Positions 32,101 to 43,053 of a stretch of 64,000 nucleotides of DNA are shown in pieces; within the stretch, counting starts at the first letter, position 1; every line of letters begins with the position of its first letter. Position numbers and translations under genes: made by a program. Under the pieces are notes generated by a model, which saw only the letters and a list, made by a program, of their open reading frames with translations, did not search any database and was not told where the DNA came from. Origin of the DNA: Craspedostauros australis. Its lineage: Eukaryota > Bacillariophyta > Bacillariophyceae > Mastogloiales > Achnanthaceae. The DNA is taken from positions 496,001 through 560,000 of the forward strand of contig JAMXDE010000018.1 in NCBI GenBank assembly GCA_026770025.1. The letters are read 5' to 3'.

Positions 32101-34172
32101 TTCTTCGTCTTCTCGTTGGGCGCCGCCGCGGCATCGGATTCCGTCACGCCATCATCATCATCTTCTTCGTCGTCCTTGAGATACTGTCCGCGCAACGCCA
32201 ACGGCACGCGCTTATTGTCGGGCCGCAACCCCCCGAAGAACTTGGTGATGGAGAGTCGCTGTTTGTGCGTGCCCGTCGTATGCGGTGCATGGCGCGCGGC
32301 CGGCGTGAGCTTGGGCACGGGCGAGACCGGAATGAACTTTTTCGCGAATGAGGCCGATCGCTTGACAGCGTCGAGGGGTTTGGTGACGCGGACGTGCTCC
32401 GATCGCGATGGATGCTGCTGATTCTTTTTGGAAGCGTAGCTGCTGTCGCCGCTGGACGTTTTGCGTGGGACGTCGATCGTGCGCGGGTGCTCCGATTGCG
32501 ATTTTGGTTTGGAGCGATTGCGTCGCGGCATGGGTGGTTCGAAGGGTGGTGGCGATGGCATCGGTTTGATGCCGTTATCGGACGATGCATGCTGCGCCAT
32601 GAAGTTGTCATAATCCGTCCACACGCTGATGTCTTCATCCGACGGAACGACGGGCCGTTCTTGCGGATCGATGACGATGAGCACGGGAACGAAATGGGTC
32701 GATGCCGACGGTGCCGGCGCTTCTCTCGTGATCATGCGGTCGATGGAGCTCGTGCGGCCGTGTCGGAAGGATCGATTGATCGAGCGCAAGGCCGGACGGT
32801 CTTTCTCGTCTCGCAGTTCGTCGCGGAAGTCTTCATCGCCATCGTCTTCATCCGATTCCTCACTGCTACTACTACTGCTGCTGCTGCTCGAACTGGATTC
32901 CTCGCTGCCGCTGCTGTCCGTTTCGGAGTCATCGAGCGATTCCTGATCCCAGCTGGCATTCTCATGCAAGACGCAATGGATCGTCATGGGCACCGAGGCT
33001 GCGCTGCTGCTGTCCGAAGAAGAAGAAGACGATGATGATGACGACGACGACGACGAAGAGGAGGACGATGACGAGCTCTGTTGATCGGCGCGCTGAAGAC
33101 TCTGCTGGCGCAGCTTTGAGAACTTGCCGGGCGGGTCGTTGGCATTGTCATGCGTATGCTGTTGCTGTTGCTGCTGCTTATTGGAATGCTGTTGCGCATA
33201 CAGATGATGCACGTCGACTGGCTGATTGATGTGCAGTTGTTGCTGATGTTGCAGTTGCTGATGTTGCTGATGCGGAAGCTGATGATGGGGATGCTGCTGA
33301 AACTGATGCTGTTGCTGCTGCAATTGTGCATGCTGCAGCTGTGGCTGCGATTGCAGCAATATGGATGAGGAAGACGAATGCGAGGGCTGCAGTATGAGAT
33401 GGGAGGACACGAGCGACCTGGAAGAATGCTCGCGATGCGGCAACGCCGACGGTGGCAGCGGCGCTTGGGGAAGCAGATGCGCATGCGAGATGGTTGGATC
33501 CGGAAGGGGTGGCTGCACCAGAGCCGTGGCGCTCGTGTTGGAACTCTTCATCATCTGCAAGACGTGCAACTGCTCCATGAGGGCCTGGTTCTGCTGCGAC
33601 AGCAACAGCAACGTATCATGATTGGATGCGCTGTTGTTGTTGAGATGGAGGGTGCTGCTGTTGTTGAGGGTGCTGCTGCTGCTGCTGTTGAGATTGCTGT
33701 CTGAGTGGAAGCCGGTTTGACTCAGCTGCTGCACTTGCTGATGCTGATGTTGCTGCTGCTGATGATGAAGAGCCACGGTTGCCGCATGCGCCTGTTGCAC
33801 TTGATGCTGTTGCTGATGTTGAGTCTGCTGTTGATGAGTCTGTTGCTGTTGCGTCTGCGTCTGCTGATGCTGTATCTGATACTGCTGCTTCTGCAGATTG
33901 GCAACCAGAGAGGCCTGCGTCTGCACCATCTGCGCCAGGATGTCGATCTTGGCATCGCTGGAAACGGAGGACGGCGTCGTCGGCGACTGCGGCTGCTTCG
34001 GAAAGGAATGGTGGCTCTGGCTGTGGGTGCTGGGGCTGCCATCGTGCGGCAGCGCAAGTTCATCGTCGCTTCGGTTGGCTGTGGCGATGAAGGCGGGCGT
34101 CGGCGCATAGTACGTCGTCGTTGTGGTTGCCATGCCGGTCGCCCTTCTCAGGCTGTGGCTGTGGCTGCTCAT
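29130..34172 (-). CDS. giant Gln/Ser/Arg-rich disordered protein, copy B (intact)
   Basis: 1,680 residues from the ATG at 34,172 (MSSHSHSLRRATG); frame open throughout, no intron needed. Order: Gln/His-rich segment with coiled-coil character (about residues 75-330), poly-Ser run, acidic patch (EESDEDDGDEDF), one short ordered-looking stretch (FVPVLIVIDPQERPVVPSDE, then WTDYDNFMAQ), Lys/Ser-rich middle, and a C-terminal third with about eight units of the type STRSRHRSSRK. The tail ends KRPRKNKVAA. RS-rich tails occur in splicing and nuclear-speckle proteins, so a nuclear role is possible, but no RRM, kinase or other domain is present. No family name can be given. Confidence 0.8.
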   Translation of the reverse strand: MSSHSHSLRRATGMATTTTTYYAPTPAFIATANRSDDELALPHDGSPSTHSQSHHSFPKQPQSPTTPSSVSSDAKIDILAQMVQTQASLVANLQKQQYQIQHQQTQTQQQQTHQQQTQHQQQHQVQQAHAATVALHHQQQQHQHQQVQQLSQTGFHSDSNLNSSSSSTLNNSSTLHLNNNSASNHDTLLLLSQQNQALMEQLHVLQMMKSSNTSATALVQPPLPDPTISHAHLLPQAPLPPSALPHREHSSRSLVSSHLILQPSHSSSSSILLQSQPQLQHAQLQQQQHQFQQHPHHQLPHQQHQQLQHQQQLHINQPVDVHHLYAQQHSNKQQQQQQHTHDNANDPPGKFSKLRQQSLQRADQQSSSSSSSSSSSSSSSSSSSSSDSSSAASVPMTIHCVLHENASWDQESLDDSETDSSGSEESSSSSSSSSSSSEESDEDDGDEDFRDELRDEKDRPALRSINRSFRHGRTSSIDRMITREAPAPSASTHFVPVLIVIDPQERPVVPSDEDISVWTDYDNFMAQHASSDNGIKPMPSPPPFEPPMPRRNRSKPKSQSEHPRTIDVPRKTSSGDSSYASKKNQQHPSRSEHVRVTKPLDAVKRSASFAKKFIPVSPVPKLTPAARHAPHTTGTHKQRLSITKFFGGLRPDNKRVPLALRGQYLKDDEEDDDDGVTESDAAAAPNEKTKKKKKKDRRASQHSRRSVDGVGERKRPKKSKSAINKKDTIDKLSSSQRKVTDAPSKSGETSSTTMPQQRNGILMSPLTRNRRRQRSVSPNRKRFGLPIKFFSSHHRKGSFDKHDNDDDHDDPDEVSFNCESPQVQQSRSSMSITHAKSLDDSLMNMTTDLKDIPQFDPHSIMRSSTMLESTGTDDDAQRPQTSTHSRKAPKRKSSKRSNTTSTTSANTKTPTSMATSMATSTSTAGDQLPFLSPPGQRSGSHRNLFIPMIHESSPLEDSGFTSIPDDGDSSNAESRQPLKPPSQQSLQLSDDHDENDAPSKSSQQHNDNDDDAQSKARKDADDHRETITSQKDMRRSTKSLMTGDGDSAAAQNKKATSSKVRNGSIITATTTATSMFGSSSQLQSSSRLCDNGEVEKIKTKSTKKSKARRSNATSASAAAIAVGKSSAETKAQRKSKGKSSSSKRRSSNSSGNGNGNGNLGATSDLHNSTITAASSRGGKHADSFSTLMSPSESDTIFSPQSRSQTPSSTSHKKSGSSRRLRAQGNLLVPDLEKKSNHDRDLKSPSTRNRHKTSKKDDGGKSSRHQHTLDQNELGSSHQKEGRSRRTKTGSSSKLDPSDAREASARGERSTRRKTRSSHRSSQDEEEVEPSSRSKHKVGRSNRDERKSDINADAVEAALRSGSRHRSSRRKESAPDPAGRMASQDATSSTPNRTGRLARQKSSRKQRDLKKVAEEALDNAADPSSRSRNRSSRKKDMDDTNPSTRSRHRSTRGKGDLNRSSRKLSVGDQPQQDASTTAVTATTAEPSTRSRHRSSRKRESKNGESLKKTPSKSDVMDMSKPKSSRAKKSSSRESTEMKNQSTRSRHRSAARKPNKRNDTDKSAAQETAPAKSKKGSSNNVSDKRHRSRSATRRRRADSIRDSNHSSSEIVSTSTRSKHRVLHKHRDEEDTMQSSFRKQKSRSLLTTKTDEEDEDGGTESSTDPSYTEDDVEKRPRKNKVAA

Positions 34173-35666
34173 CTCGTCACTCTGATAACACTCTGTGCAG
34201 TCTGATAATGTTATTGATAATGCTCTGTGCAATGGTATGATTCAATGCTCTGTCCAATGGATTGAGCAGACTCGAGAACTCGTTGTCTCGTTGCGGACTT
34301 GATCGCAGTCGGCTGCCCCTGTTGGCGTTGGTGCCTTCTCTTCGGTTGCACACTCCGGAAAGCGAAGGTCAGCAACGAAGAGACGTTGCTCCTGTGTGAG
34401 GTCCTTCAGGAATGTCCAACCAGATGCAATGAGATGCAAAGCGCTGCTTCGGAGGCCTTTCAGTGAATCTTCAGATGAGACAGCAGATCGGGTTTGTCCG
34501 CGCTCCTCTGGTTGCCGCTGCTGCGTGGGTCTTTGGTGCAATGGCAGCAAGATGATAGCGCCGTCTCCTCCTCTTGCTCTTGCTATAGCTGTTGCTTGTG
34601 ATGATACAAGGACTGCGCGTCTTCTTGTTCCCAACACTCTCTTGTGCTTTGCCTTCTGGCCTTTCTTGCTCGCTTTCTTGGTCTCTCGTTGGCCTTTCTT
34701 GCTTGCTCGCGTGTTGTCTTGCTTGCTTGTTGCCTTTCTTGCTCGAACACCCAACTCAATTCAGCACCTTCTTGCTCTGGAGCGATGGTTCAGCTTGGGA
34801 TGCCGATGATAACATGAATGGCTTGGATGGATGGCGAGATGAATACCAGAACACCAATGGAGCCGAGTGGAGTAGAGTAGAGTACGCTGCTTGCTTCCTT
34901 CCTTGCTTGCCTGCTTACAACACCACTCTCTTCCATTCCTCCTTGGCTGCGCCAACCAACACTCCCTCGCTCTCGTTTCACGTGCGCCACTCTCTCTCGA
35001 TGTGTTCAATCACATGCCGCACAAACCAAGACGACGTGCCGATGCCGCGCAAAAGTCAAAAGAGTCCCTGCGACAACACACGCGCGCTGCACACTCGCAC
35101 ACAACATTCGCCTCATCTGCAAAATCCACACAAATGAGGACCGCCAAAAAATCTGCTTAACAACAACGTTCCGGGAAACGAATTAGGGTCTGATTGATAA
35201 TTAACCAATCATACATTGACAAGCAAACGACAACGAGGAGCGATAATCAAATGATATTAATCGTGGACTCTCGCCATAAGTGAAACAGAAATCCCGAATA
35301 GTCCACGGGTGGAGCTATCCCGGGAATGGACTCACTCGTGAATCAAGGGAGAACAAAACGGAATCGCTTGTTCCACCGAAAAAGATGTAAGTCGATTTGG
35401 TCGTGAAACATCGGTCGAAGGTCGTGTCATTTTCACGATCAGATGAAGCAACCAGACAAACAGACAGACGGATATCGGTATGAAGAAACAGACAGCGTCA
35501 GCCTGCAAGTTTTCCCATTTCGACCCATACACTGTTTCTATCCCCATTCCGACGGTGCATGCATCGAACAAGAAAGGGGAAGGTTGCGAGCACTTCTGCG
35601 TAGACTATGGAAGTTACTACAATGTTGTGAGCATTCCTATCCAATTGCGCTCGGCTCACTATGTCT
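34173..35666. other. intergenic stretch, nothing recognised
   Basis: 1.5 kb between the giant gene and the 3' end of the first chitin synthase. It should hold the giant gene's promoter. TTGCTTGC/TTTCTTGCT-type repeats occur at about 34,640-34,770, and a pyrimidine-rich stretch near 34,880-34,940. Frames there are low-complexity, and none was called. Confidence 0.45.
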
Positions 35667-38600
35667 TCAATGCATCGCATGTGCCGAGGCGGCGTCTGCC
35701 ACGGATGCTGTTTGCTGCGGCGAAGCATTCTCGTGGCCTCCGTACACCACGACGATGCTGTCCGGGCTCAGCGTCTGCAGCAGGTCGCAGATGGATTCTG
35801 CGTACTCCTCGCGCTGCGACTGCATCATCTCTCGTGCTATTCCGCCTTCGTCGCTGGCATCAATGCGATGGACGAAGACGTGGTAGCCTCCAGCATCGTT
35901 GCTGTACTGGCTGCCATCCCTCTTGCGATGCAGAATGTCGTTGATCCCGTGCTTCTCGCGCAGAACCTGGGAACGTTGGATGGACTTCATCGCGGACACC
36001 ATCTTCTGGAACATGGCGCCATCGTGCGTTTCGAAGTACACCAGCAGTTCATGCGACATGGTGCAGATCGTGTGGACTTCCACCTTCATCATTCCGCCGA
36101 CCATTGTTGGGACGGCCTTGCCATTCGCACTGGAGCCGGTATCAACGCTCGAAATCGTGGAGAACATTTCGCTTCCCGATGTGCCTGTTGCGGGCAAATC
36201 TCCATTTGCCGTTGCTGCGTTCGTGTTGATGTTCATCTTCATGCCCGTGTCACCCTCGACTTGCGCAGTATTGTTCGCACTACTCGTACCTTCCATCTGA
36301 AGTGACGGGCTTCCGCTTGCGTTCGTGCGACTTCCGCTGGTCGTATTGCCAGCGACATCTTCGGCTGTATCATCATCCGCGGAAGCTTTGCCAGCGGCGG
36401 TATCACCATCGATCCGACGGGTCTTACCCCAAGAAAAGTCGTCCATGTGGACGAAGGAGTACAATGGGAAGATGAGGTAGAACGTGGGGATGCCCAGCAC
36501 GATGTAGATGATGAACCAGAAGAAGTGGTCCCACCGCGAACGGATGATGAACGGGAGCATGAGCAGCCCGATGGTGATGCCGTAGAAGTACAGCACCACG
36601 CGATCGATCGTCTCTGGTTTCGAAATGAAGAGGTACGTGAGGTAGCCGATGTACGTGATGCTGGCGGGCAGGATCAGGGTGGCCAGCAAATCCGCAATCA
36701 CGACCGTCTTCATGGAGATGCAACAGATGCCGCACATTGTCTTGACCTTCATCAGCTCGAACATGTTGTGCAATGTCGAGTTGATCCATCGACGGCGTTG
36801 GCTCAGCAGGACGTTGAAGGTGTGCGGCACTGTCGTCCAGCAGATGGCCTCCGGGACGAAGTTCAATCGCATGCCCGGAAAGTGCTGCAGCAGCAACGTG
36901 GTCAGCATGCGGTCCTCACCCAGCTCGTACAGATTCTTCTCGTGCAACGATTTGATATCGTTGCGGGCGTACTCCAAGAAAATGCGGTCTGATGAAATCA
37001 GCGGATTCATCTCCTCCGTGAACAGCCTGTACATGGTGAAGCATCCCGGCAGACATGTGACGCAGCCGAACACAGATTCGAATGCCCGTTTCATGTGGTG
37101 GCTTGAGAAGTACTCGAAGACCTGGATCATGGTGACCCACGACTGCATCTTGTTGTCGACCTGCGTCTCGCCGCAGCAAGCCAGTACGTTCTTGTCATGT
37201 TCGAGGCTGTACGCCATGTGGATGATGGCCTTCGGGTGGATGCGAGTGTCGGCATCGACGGCCATCATGTACTCGACTTGCTGCAACGGGAGGTTCAGCT
37301 TCTCGAATGTCGAGAGCACCGCAGCGTCCAACTCCGTCGGTTTGCGGTTGTGATGCAACCGATTGAGCATGCCTGTCATGATGAGCTGCGAGTCTCGCTT
37401 TCCTCGGTTGCCCGCGGTCGTCGTGCCGCGTTCCTCGGGCGTGCCCTGCTTGACCAGAACGATGTACTTCAGACCTTTAGTTTCGTTGCCGACTGTCTTT
37501 TCGTGCACGCCGGAGTAGACGGAGACGAAGTTCTCGGTACACTTGCCCAATGACTCGTACGCATACCCCGCATCGGAGGGGTCAAAGTTGAATCCTAAAA
37601 GCTTGCCAAGCACCGCCGGAGTGCTGGCGGATGCACCACGGCCGGTGATCACGCCGTCGGCAACGATGACGAGGATTTTGTTCTCCTCCGGGTACTCGCC
37701 TTCGAGCACGCTGTTGATCGTCTTCATCAGCTCCTGATCGGTCTCGTTGTAACACGGCACCATGATCATGACGGCCGCCTTGGTATCTTCGTTGGTGAAT
37801 TGAGGGTGGCGACGTGCCAGGTACAGCATGGAGCAGAGCACCTGCACGATCATGATGAATGCGACGGCGAACATGAGGAAGTACATGGCGATGCCAAGGC
37901 TGGCGCAAACCTCGTCGTACCGCCGATCGACCTGGGCGTGGTAGAAGAGCATGTCCAGACACACCTTGAAGTCTTCCGTGGCAAACAGGTCGTGGTACAG
38001 CTCCGAGCCATCACGGTTGACCCTGTTGACAATGAGCCGGTGGAGATCTTCGTACAGGTATGCATGGAAATGACCGACGTTCTTGTTGATCACCTTGCTT
38101 CGTTCATCTCTGCAGTTGCAATTGCGATTGCACGAGTATGGAGGTGGATGTCATCATGACCACATTGAATGTTTGCGCGAAGAGCAAAGCATGATCACCG
38201 AATAGAATTGCGAAGTTGGTGAGATGGCTGTTTGCATGCGATTGTTGCTGTTGCTAGTCTTGCTGTCGCACACACTCAGTGATCTCCGTTGAATACACCG
38301 CACGCACTGTACCAAATGGCACTTACCGTAACGCATCCACGTATTTGGTGATGTTGTAAATGCTGTCATCGACAACGAGATATTGCATATCGTCACCCTC
38401 CAGTCCTCGCGGGCCGAGCCTCCAGGATGGAATGAGGAAATCTCCCTTGCGATAGTCCCCCAGAAGCTCTTCGACACCGTCAGGACCGACCGCGTTCGTG
38501 TGACATGGGATGCCGAGGTACTCTTCCAACTCCGTGAGCTCGGGGCACGTCGGCTCCTCGACGTGCGCGTTCGGGTTGACTTCGTTGACACAATAATCCG

Positions 38601-40056
38601 GCAGCGCGGCAGGCGGCGTACGAGGAAAGATCGAGCTGGCGTCCTGTCCCAAGTAATCGACGATGCCATTCGTGCCGCCGGGATGATGGCCGATGTAGTG
38701 CTTGACGTCGTAGATAGTGCCGAAGATCGTGATCCAGGCTTCGTCCTTCAATTCGTTGATCTCACCTTGCGTGAACTGATCGACACGTTCGCACAGGAAG
38801 ATCGGCAGGAAGCCGATGCCTCCGACCACGGCGATCGACATGACGCAGACGATGATGCAGATGGCGACCTTTTCGCGCCAGGCCATCTTGGCGTCCGCGC
38901 CGTCTCTGCAGATGAGGAAGTCGGGGACGAACCATGTCAGCGCCACCGACACCGACTTCCAGAATTGAGATCCGGGAGGATTCTCGTCGCGTTTGTACGG
39001 CGCGATTGGCGGGCTGTACTGTGCGTCCACCGTCTTTGCGTTCTTGGTGCTGCTATCGGCGGATAACGCGAGGGAGGTGGTGGTTGTACGAACGGTGCTT
39101 GTTGCGGCACCGTTGATGCGATTCGCTCTGTCCACCAGAAATTGCTGCCGTGTTGGGATGCGGGAAACGACTTGGGACGACCCAGCCATCGACGGCGGAC
39201 TGTTGCTGCTGGCGTTGTCGGATGGTGCAGAGTCGGATTCATCGTGAATTTCCTCAATTTGCGACGACGGTTCGATGTTGATGGTGGAACCAACGATGGC
39301 GTTGTCTGGCAGTTGATCGAGGTACGACTGCTGAGATATGGCCCTTTGCAACGCGGTGAGCGGTGGTGCGGCGGCCTCCTCAAAATCATCCGAGAACTCC
39401 ATCGACAAGTCGGGAACAGCGCACATGGAGAGGCGGTTGTTTCTGCTCGTGTCCGGAATGGCGGGACTTGATCCGCCCATCATCGCTTGTAGAGCCATGA
39501 TGTTGGTAGACGCCATGTTGAGTTCCGTCAAGCCGGCAGCAGCCTGTCGGCTTCTGGGCTGTGCGTGTTGCTGTTGCTGCGGCTGTGTCTGCTGCTGCTG
39601 CTTGTTGTGCAGCATGTTGACGATCATGTGTTGCGTGGCAACCATCTGACGCAGCATCTGGGCCGTACTGTTATCCATCGTTGGCATTGCGCTGCCGCTG
39701 CCGTTGATCTGGCCTTGGAACGAAAGCCTTGGCCCATGCTTGATGGACGATGACCGGACGAGATGATCACGGTGCCCGTCCGTTGCTGCGGTGGCATCTG
39801 TCGCACTCGCCTGCAGTTGCATCGCATTCACATCACCGCCAAAAGCAGACTCGTTCAGACCTTCGTCGTGCTCGCCGAGCGTCACGGGGGTAGGCAGACC
39901 TGTGAAGCTGCTCTTGCGATACGGCATGACGCTGCTCGTTCCCTGCGGTTGCGGCTTTGTGGTCTCCTGGATACGCTCGGCGCCGCTATCACATTGTCTG
40001 AGGCCATCGGCGTGGACGCCATCGTCCTTCTTGTTACCTGTGCTGCTGCTGTCCAT
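35667..40056 (-). CDS. CHS: chitin synthase with cytochrome-b5-like domain (paralogue 1)
   Basis: Exons 40,056-38,327 and 38,109-35,667; 217-bp intron (GTAAGT...TGCAG), phase 2, joining YVDALR to DERSKVINK. 1,390 residues. The ATG at 40,056 (MDSSSTGNKKDD) has a good context. Order: disordered Gln/Ser-rich N terminus, TM helix (VAICIIVCVMSIAVVGGIGF), cytochrome-b5-like domain (YDVKHYIGHHPGGTNGIVDY), TM helices, then the GT2 chitin synthase core with MVPCYNET, ADG, AVDADTRIHP, GEDRMLTTLLL and LSQRRRWINS, further TM helices, and a cytosolic tail. It makes chitin from UDP-GlcNAc at the plasma membrane. The layout matches fungal class V-VII-like synthases without a myosin motor. Centric diatoms are known to secrete chitin. 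Confidence 0.93.
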
Positions 40057-41289
40057 GTTTTCGAAGGAGTGGCTAATACGAGTCGGTCGTGTAATAGCTC
40101 GTACTCTGGTGGATGCTGTTCCTGCCGAATAGATTTTATGCAAGACAAGGAAGAGAGCTTTGTGGGATGGCCGTCACCCTTCAGGCGCTTGCTTCGTAGC
40201 CACCTTTCATTTTCGCACAAAAAATACAGTGATAGCACCTCAAGTGAGCATCCAATCCTCTCTGGTTCCCTCGAAGGGTCATCCGACTTGGACACTTGGT
40301 GATAACTTGTGAAATGCGTCTGCAGCAGCATAAGTCTCTTCCGTCTTTGATAACCGAGAGACATCCACTTGAGGGACCCATTCGGCTGCGTCGGTGAATC
40401 ACAGTTGTCAACAACCTGCAAAAAATCCGCACCCTTGTGAGATGAAGTCAAAGAACAGAGGATCGGAGCAACCGGCGAAATGCCCGCCGCAGATTCTCTT
40501 GTGCTTGACATCGAATGGTCGCACACGTTGGAGTGCTCTCATCTTTTCTCGTTATCTCATCTCTCGGCATCAAGCCACGTAGCGTCCCCATGATGTCCCT
40601 CCTTTGACAAGCCCCCTTGTCCCAGTTGTTGCTGTCCAAAGTCCTCGCCGGCTGTTGCGTCTTTCTTGTTACCACTTGTGCAGAATTGCCACTTGTGTGT
40701 GTCTTCATGTCCATCCACGTTCCGTGATGTTCTTGCATTTCGCGAATCAAACAAACAAACCGGCGAAACGCCAAAATTGAAGTATTTTATCAGTTACCGC
40801 TACTTCCACGGACATTCTGGCGCGCGGCGTTATTACACGTTAACTCTGGAGAAGCACAACCGCCAAATCATGTCAGTGTTGACAAATGGAACGCGAGATT
40901 CAACTGCGACATTCCAGTCGTGGCGCCAACCACATCAGTCATCACAAAAGGCCTCCTCACAACCACCACATTCACTGGTTTGTTGGTGGTGCTGTCACCA
41001 ACGACAGACATCATCACCACATCACCACACATCCATCAAGAGATGCAAGGAACAAACCTCCTCCACACAGAACTTCAGACGTATTCTATCTGTCAGGCAG
41101 ACTTGTAGGAACTGTACCGACCAGTACGAGCCATGATGCCGAGGTCATATTCCCACGATCCACGCCGCATGCCGTGATCTGCCCACCCTCTTCGGTCACA
41201 GCACCTGCCCATCCGTACAAGATCGGTGTTCAACATTGGGTCCCTTGTCATCATCATTTCATCTGACGGAAATCATTAGAACGAACAGA
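40057..41289. other. divergent intergenic region, nothing recognised
   Basis: 1.2 kb between the divergent chitin synthase and Mpv17-like genes, so probably both promoters. Short frames only. A 5' untranslated exon of either gene could lie here, but none can be supported from sequence alone. Confidence 0.45.
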
Positions 41290-42690
41290 ATGGATGGCAT
41301 AAGGCATCGAGTACGGCGTCCTTCGATCCACTACATCATTCTGTTTGTGGCGATACAGCTTGCGGTCTTCATCGGCCTTCCCACCGCCGATGGCTTCTGT
41401 ATCAACAGGCATTCCGGTAGTGTCTCGGCACGCACAAACTTTGCAAGCAACTGCATTGATCCATGCGTTGCTGGTAGCAGCCATTACCGAATCTCAGTTG
41501 GATCACGGCATTGTGCTTCCAAGCTCAGTCTATTGCAACAGCAGCGCAACCCTGACAATGAAGTTGCGAACGGCGTATCGCACAAGCCGGAATGTACGAC
41601 AGAAGAGCCATCATGGACGTCTGACGACCCACCGAAACCATGGCGTTCCGTCTCGGCATGTCTGCTCGCTGCGATCACATTGAACTTCTTCAACCTTCGA
41701 GCGAGCGTTGCGGATGTCGCTGCATCGGCATCGGTGCCATCAACGCCTCTCGCGTCACCATCCGTAGTGCTCTCCACAGTCCCAACTTCGTTGCTGCGGA
41801 AATCTGACAACGAACGCAATCGATCCAGGCGATGGTCGTTGTTGCAGACGGGAATTCGCTCATTCTGCATTGCACGGATAGCGCAGCAGCTGTTTCCTGC
41901 GATACGAAGCAGCATCGGCAAGTTCTCGACCTTCTACATGAGCCGACTATCGGCGTATCCCATTGTGACGAAGGCCATCACGGCGGCCTTCATCTCGGTG
42001 GTTGGAGATGCGATCGCTCAGCGTATCAAGCTCAGACTCAAGATGAGCCGAAAGCAACAGAATGGCGTCAGTGAAGACGACGCAGACAATGGCACGTCGC
42101 CTTCGCATCAACATGTGAACGACGCAACAACAGGAAGTCAGAACAGCCATACATGTGCGACTATCCCGAAGACCAAGAGTTGGTTGGGATGGTACGACAA
42201 GCGCAGAGGAGCATCCATCTTCTTGGATTGCCTTGTCATCAGCGGACCGCTCATGCATTATGCGTACGATTGGTTGGAGACATTGATCCCGGTGCACACC
42301 TCCAACACAATATCGCCAGCGCTGGCCGCTCTGCTCCAGGTCATTCTCGATGACACGTTGGTGGACACGGCGTTCATCCTGGTCACATTCATCACGACCG
42401 CCATCGGCGAAGGATACATGAAAGACCTGCCGCGACAGCTGCGCAAGGACTTCATCCCGACCGTCAAGGCCGGCTGGGCCACGAGCTTCTTCCTCCTACC
42501 GATCGAATTCGTGTGTTTCCGATTCCTCCCCGTCAGTCTGCGCGTGCTTGGCATGAACTTGGTCGATGTGGTGTGGGAGACGATGGTAAGCTTTGCCATG
42601 CATCGCAATCGCTCTCAAGTTGGGTCCGCCGATCGTGGCAGCAAGGAGGGCGGCGGCGATCTCAAAACAGCAGCGGCGGTATCATCATGA
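41290..42690 (+). CDS. Mpv17/PMP22-family membrane protein (paralogue 1)
   Basis: 466 residues from the ATG at 41,290. The N terminus has a hydrophobic signal (IHYIILFVAIQLAVFIGL) followed by ADG-FC, similar to a heterokont plastid presequence. A Ser-rich linker runs to about residue 215. The C-terminal half is the Mpv17 domain: YPIVTKAITAAFISVVGDAI, then DKRRGASIFLDCLVISGP, LMHYAYDWLETLIP, a DDTLVDTAF segment and FLPVSLRVLGMNLVDVVWE, with about four hydrophobic helices. Family members sit in mitochondrial, peroxisomal or plastid membranes and are linked to channel or metabolite-homeostasis roles. The exact substrate is unknown. Closest in this window to the protein at 49,918. Confidence 0.85.
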   Translation: MDGIRHRVRRPSIHYIILFVAIQLAVFIGLPTADGFCINRHSGSVSARTNFASNCIDPCVAGSSHYRISVGSRHCASKLSLLQQQRNPDNEVANGVSHKPECTTEEPSWTSDDPPKPWRSVSACLLAAITLNFFNLRASVADVAASASVPSTPLASPSVVLSTVPTSLLRKSDNERNRSRRWSLLQTGIRSFCIARIAQQLFPAIRSSIGKFSTFYMSRLSAYPIVTKAITAAFISVVGDAIAQRIKLRLKMSRKQQNGVSEDDADNGTSPSHQHVNDATTGSQNSHTCATIPKTKSWLGWYDKRRGASIFLDCLVISGPLMHYAYDWLETLIPVHTSNTISPALAALLQVILDDTLVDTAFILVTFITTAIGEGYMKDLPRQLRKDFIPTVKAGWATSFFLLPIEFVCFRFLPVSLRVLGMNLVDVVWETMVSFAMHRNRSQVGSADRGSKEGGGDLKTAAAVSS

Positions 42691-43053
42691 TGGTCGGTAC
42701 TCGGCTGCAGTGTGTGAGCAGAGATAGAATGGCGTTATTCCAACGCAGTGGCATGAAGACCGGCAGCTAGTGCTGATGGCACAAGGACCAAATGGTAATA
42801 CCTACTGCTCTAGTATCAGTAGTTTAGCTTTCACATAGCACGTGGCTTGATGGTGAACATGTCGTGCGACACATACAATAGGGCAGCACATGCGTGTGTA
42901 AGTAAGTGTATGTAACATGCATTCATTACCTCTTCAAAATTACGTCCTCGTGGTCTAATGATATCTTTCCGTCCGTTCCGCTGCCAATGCAGCTTCGCGC
43001 TCCATCCAACATCCATTCTTGCTATGCCTTGGGATACGTACTCCCAACCTTTC
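42691..43053. other. short convergent intergenic region
   Basis: 363 bp between two convergent Mpv17-family genes. It should hold both 3' untranslated regions. Nothing else is seen. Confidence 0.5.

Larger units (their letters stand above)
25832..34200. repeat. tandem duplication, unit B
   Basis: Second unit, about 8.4 kb, in direct orientation to unit A. It is longer mainly because it keeps the ~600-bp MGDG synthase C-terminal core with its intron, the extra repeats of the small secreted gene, and the 74 bp at the start of the giant gene. It lacks the 162-bp insertion. The right boundary is fuzzy, with weak similarity persisting past the giant gene's ATG. Confidence 0.88.

Noticed and set aside
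18133-34200. Idea that the repeated 8-kb unit is a mobile element
   Set aside because: No terminal repeats, transposase, integrase or reverse transcriptase; the breakpoints fall inside a host gene, as in a simple tandem duplication.
34242-34754. Lys/Arg-rich minus-strand frame
   Set aside because: It reads through TTGCTTGC-type simple sequence; no ATG-led conserved segment is visible.
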